Below are positions 62,701-64,000 of a stretch of 64,000 nt of DNA, one piece after another. The stretch spans positions 806,001 through 870,000 of the forward strand of contig CAJQUW010002095.1 of NCBI GenBank assembly GCA_907163375.1, in the 5' to 3' direction. This DNA comes from Prostheceraeus crozeri (taxonomy: Eukaryota > Platyhelminthes > Polycladida > Euryleptidae). Below the pieces are notes generated by a model. That model was not told the DNA's origin. It saw nothing but the letters and a program-made list of their open reading frames with translations, and ran no database searches. A program made the position numbers and the translations under genes. Numbering within the stretch: the stretch's first letter is position 1; the number at the start of each line of letters is the position of its first letter.

Positions 62701-64000
62701 AAGCAAAAGCGGAAAATTCTGAAATCATGCGTCGTAAAAATCGCAACTGTAGGAAACTATATAACTCTGTTCTGTGTGTCCCTTGCATGAATTTTTTTGT
62801 GAAGAAAATTAGAAATGTGAAAGGCCTTTTGGCAGCACATAATTATTTAATATATTGATTTTTGCATTAATAAAGGAATAGGAACACATTTCTTCCGAAA
62901 TTATCATGCGACCTATTATTCAGGTGACCCAATTGCTGTCACGAAATGCCTTTGTGTTTACTTTGTTATCAGTTCTCCTAATATGTGCAAAATATCCCAT
63001 TATTTCAGTGTTTTTAATGTGCTCTAGATGTATGAAACGTACAAAATTTTACAATTAATTGCATGTTGACTTCTACAAAGCTTTCTGATTTGCTTAAATA
63101 GACAAGTAAGCAAATACGCCTCGAAATCTTTCATAAAAATCTAATGGATGAACTATGCACTTATCATGCCCGAAATCTATCGACTCATAGAAGATATAGA
63201 AAATCATAAAAAATGTAATGTGCTTCGTCACCGACAATGCTCCAATTAGAAGCTAAAAAAATCACAAATTGTTTTCCGTTTAACATCGTATTGACCAAGT
63301 ATATGAATTGAAGGAAAACATGAACATATGTGTTTTGAGAAACTTTTCTCGGGATCTATAAAGAATAGGAAGAGACGATTGAATAATAAAAGTTTGTCAT
63401 TGAAATGATATCTCTCGTTGTGCAATATTGTATAATATCAATTGTTGAGATTCATCTATAGGGAACTAGGAATGCGGATTTTTCATTCCTTAATTGATTA
63501 CTTACCTACAACTTTATCAATGTACTTGTGTTATTAAAACTCCGACAATGCGCTTCTATTAGGGTCTGTATATTTTGTCATAGAATCTTCATCTCAATTC
63601 CACAGCATTCCTATTTTCATATCATTTGTAGTAACGAAATATATAACTGAAATATAGCAAGTAGCAGTATAAACTGAAAAATATATTGTGCAAGCTTGAA
63701 AGTGAACTATTTGGAATACCGGCCAGATTCCTGACGGAATGCCAAACTGCGTAGCAAAACTTCACGCAGTATGAAAACCTGAAAATTCAGAGGACTTTTA
63801 TTTTCACAAGTTATCTTTCTCTGCGAACTTGTTTTATTTTAAGATCAACGCGTTCAACTAAAAAATCGCAAGATAGCGGTTGACATGGACAAAAATAATC
63901 ATTTCGTGAGATATTCTACTCTCAAAATAGCTTGACATTTGGAAATTCAAACCATTCAGTCTTGGAAAGTTGAATGTTTAAGCTCTTTTAAAGCATCCAT
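59781..64000. other. Intron after the coiled-coil exon, to the end of the window
   Basis: Donor GTGAGT at 59781. The expected continuation of the NAV coiled coil was not found in any plus frame; the ORF at 62108-62350 has no domain. The next exon probably lies outside. Confidence 0.6.

Overview
The window looks like AT-rich, intron-rich animal DNA. The evidence is long introns with canonical GT...AG borders, tRNA-derived SINE relics, decayed LINE reverse-transcriptase pieces, a Penelope-like element remnant, and one recognisable animal gene. No prokaryotic gene layout, rRNA or intact tRNA is visible. The organism is probably an invertebrate. An arthropod is a guess based on the long Q-rich exon and on a block after the conserved Ser/Tyr-rich repeats that resembles insect 'sickie'. 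This was not checked by search.

The one real gene is a plus-strand neuron navigator homologue (NAV1/2/3 of vertebrates, UNC-53 of nematodes, sickie of flies), spread over about 37 kb. Supported exons are 23000-25757 (very large, Ser/Thr/Gln-rich, with SxIP, PxxP and the conserved Asp/Ser/Tyr-rich block), 49724-50724 (polyalanine, acidic start), 59509-59555, a 24-nt microexon 59612-59635, and 59706-59780, where the NAV coiled coil begins. Intron phases agree at every junction. Upstream exons (calponin-homology domain) and downstream exons (rest of the coiled coil, AAA ATPase) were not found and probably lie outside. Two further exons, 42598-42682 and 42889-43790, encode a Gln/His-rich segment that fits the same splice phases. 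They may be an alternative promoter and N-terminus, or an insertion cassette.

Region by region: 1-15 kb holds no gene but has a minus-strand LINE remnant (2938-3370), a hammerhead-like core (6145-6168), a 0.75-kb palindrome (8952-9705) and an inverted pair of tRNA-like repeats (12163-12442). 15-23 kb holds two CpG-richer patches and tRNA-like relics. 23-25.8 kb is the main NAV exon. 25.8-42.6 kb is a large intron with an AT-rich element with inverted ends (25817-27066), tRNA-like relics, a duplicated block (34493-34735), a possible LINE relic (36750-37151) and an unexplained series of GC-rich hairpins (39950-40346). 42.6-43.8 kb is the Q/H-rich exon pair. The 43.8-49.7 kb intron has a LINE relic. 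50.7-59.5 kb is a repeat-rich intron containing a complete-looking Penelope-derived compound insertion with a 13-bp target duplication, and a G-rich element into which a TA-target DNA transposon has jumped. 59.5-59.8 kb is a cluster of small NAV coiled-coil exons. The remainder is intron.

No clearly novel defence or mobile system was found. The most unusual items are the hairpin series at 40 kb, the Q/H-rich alternative exon pair, the Penelope compound insertion and the nested G-rich element.
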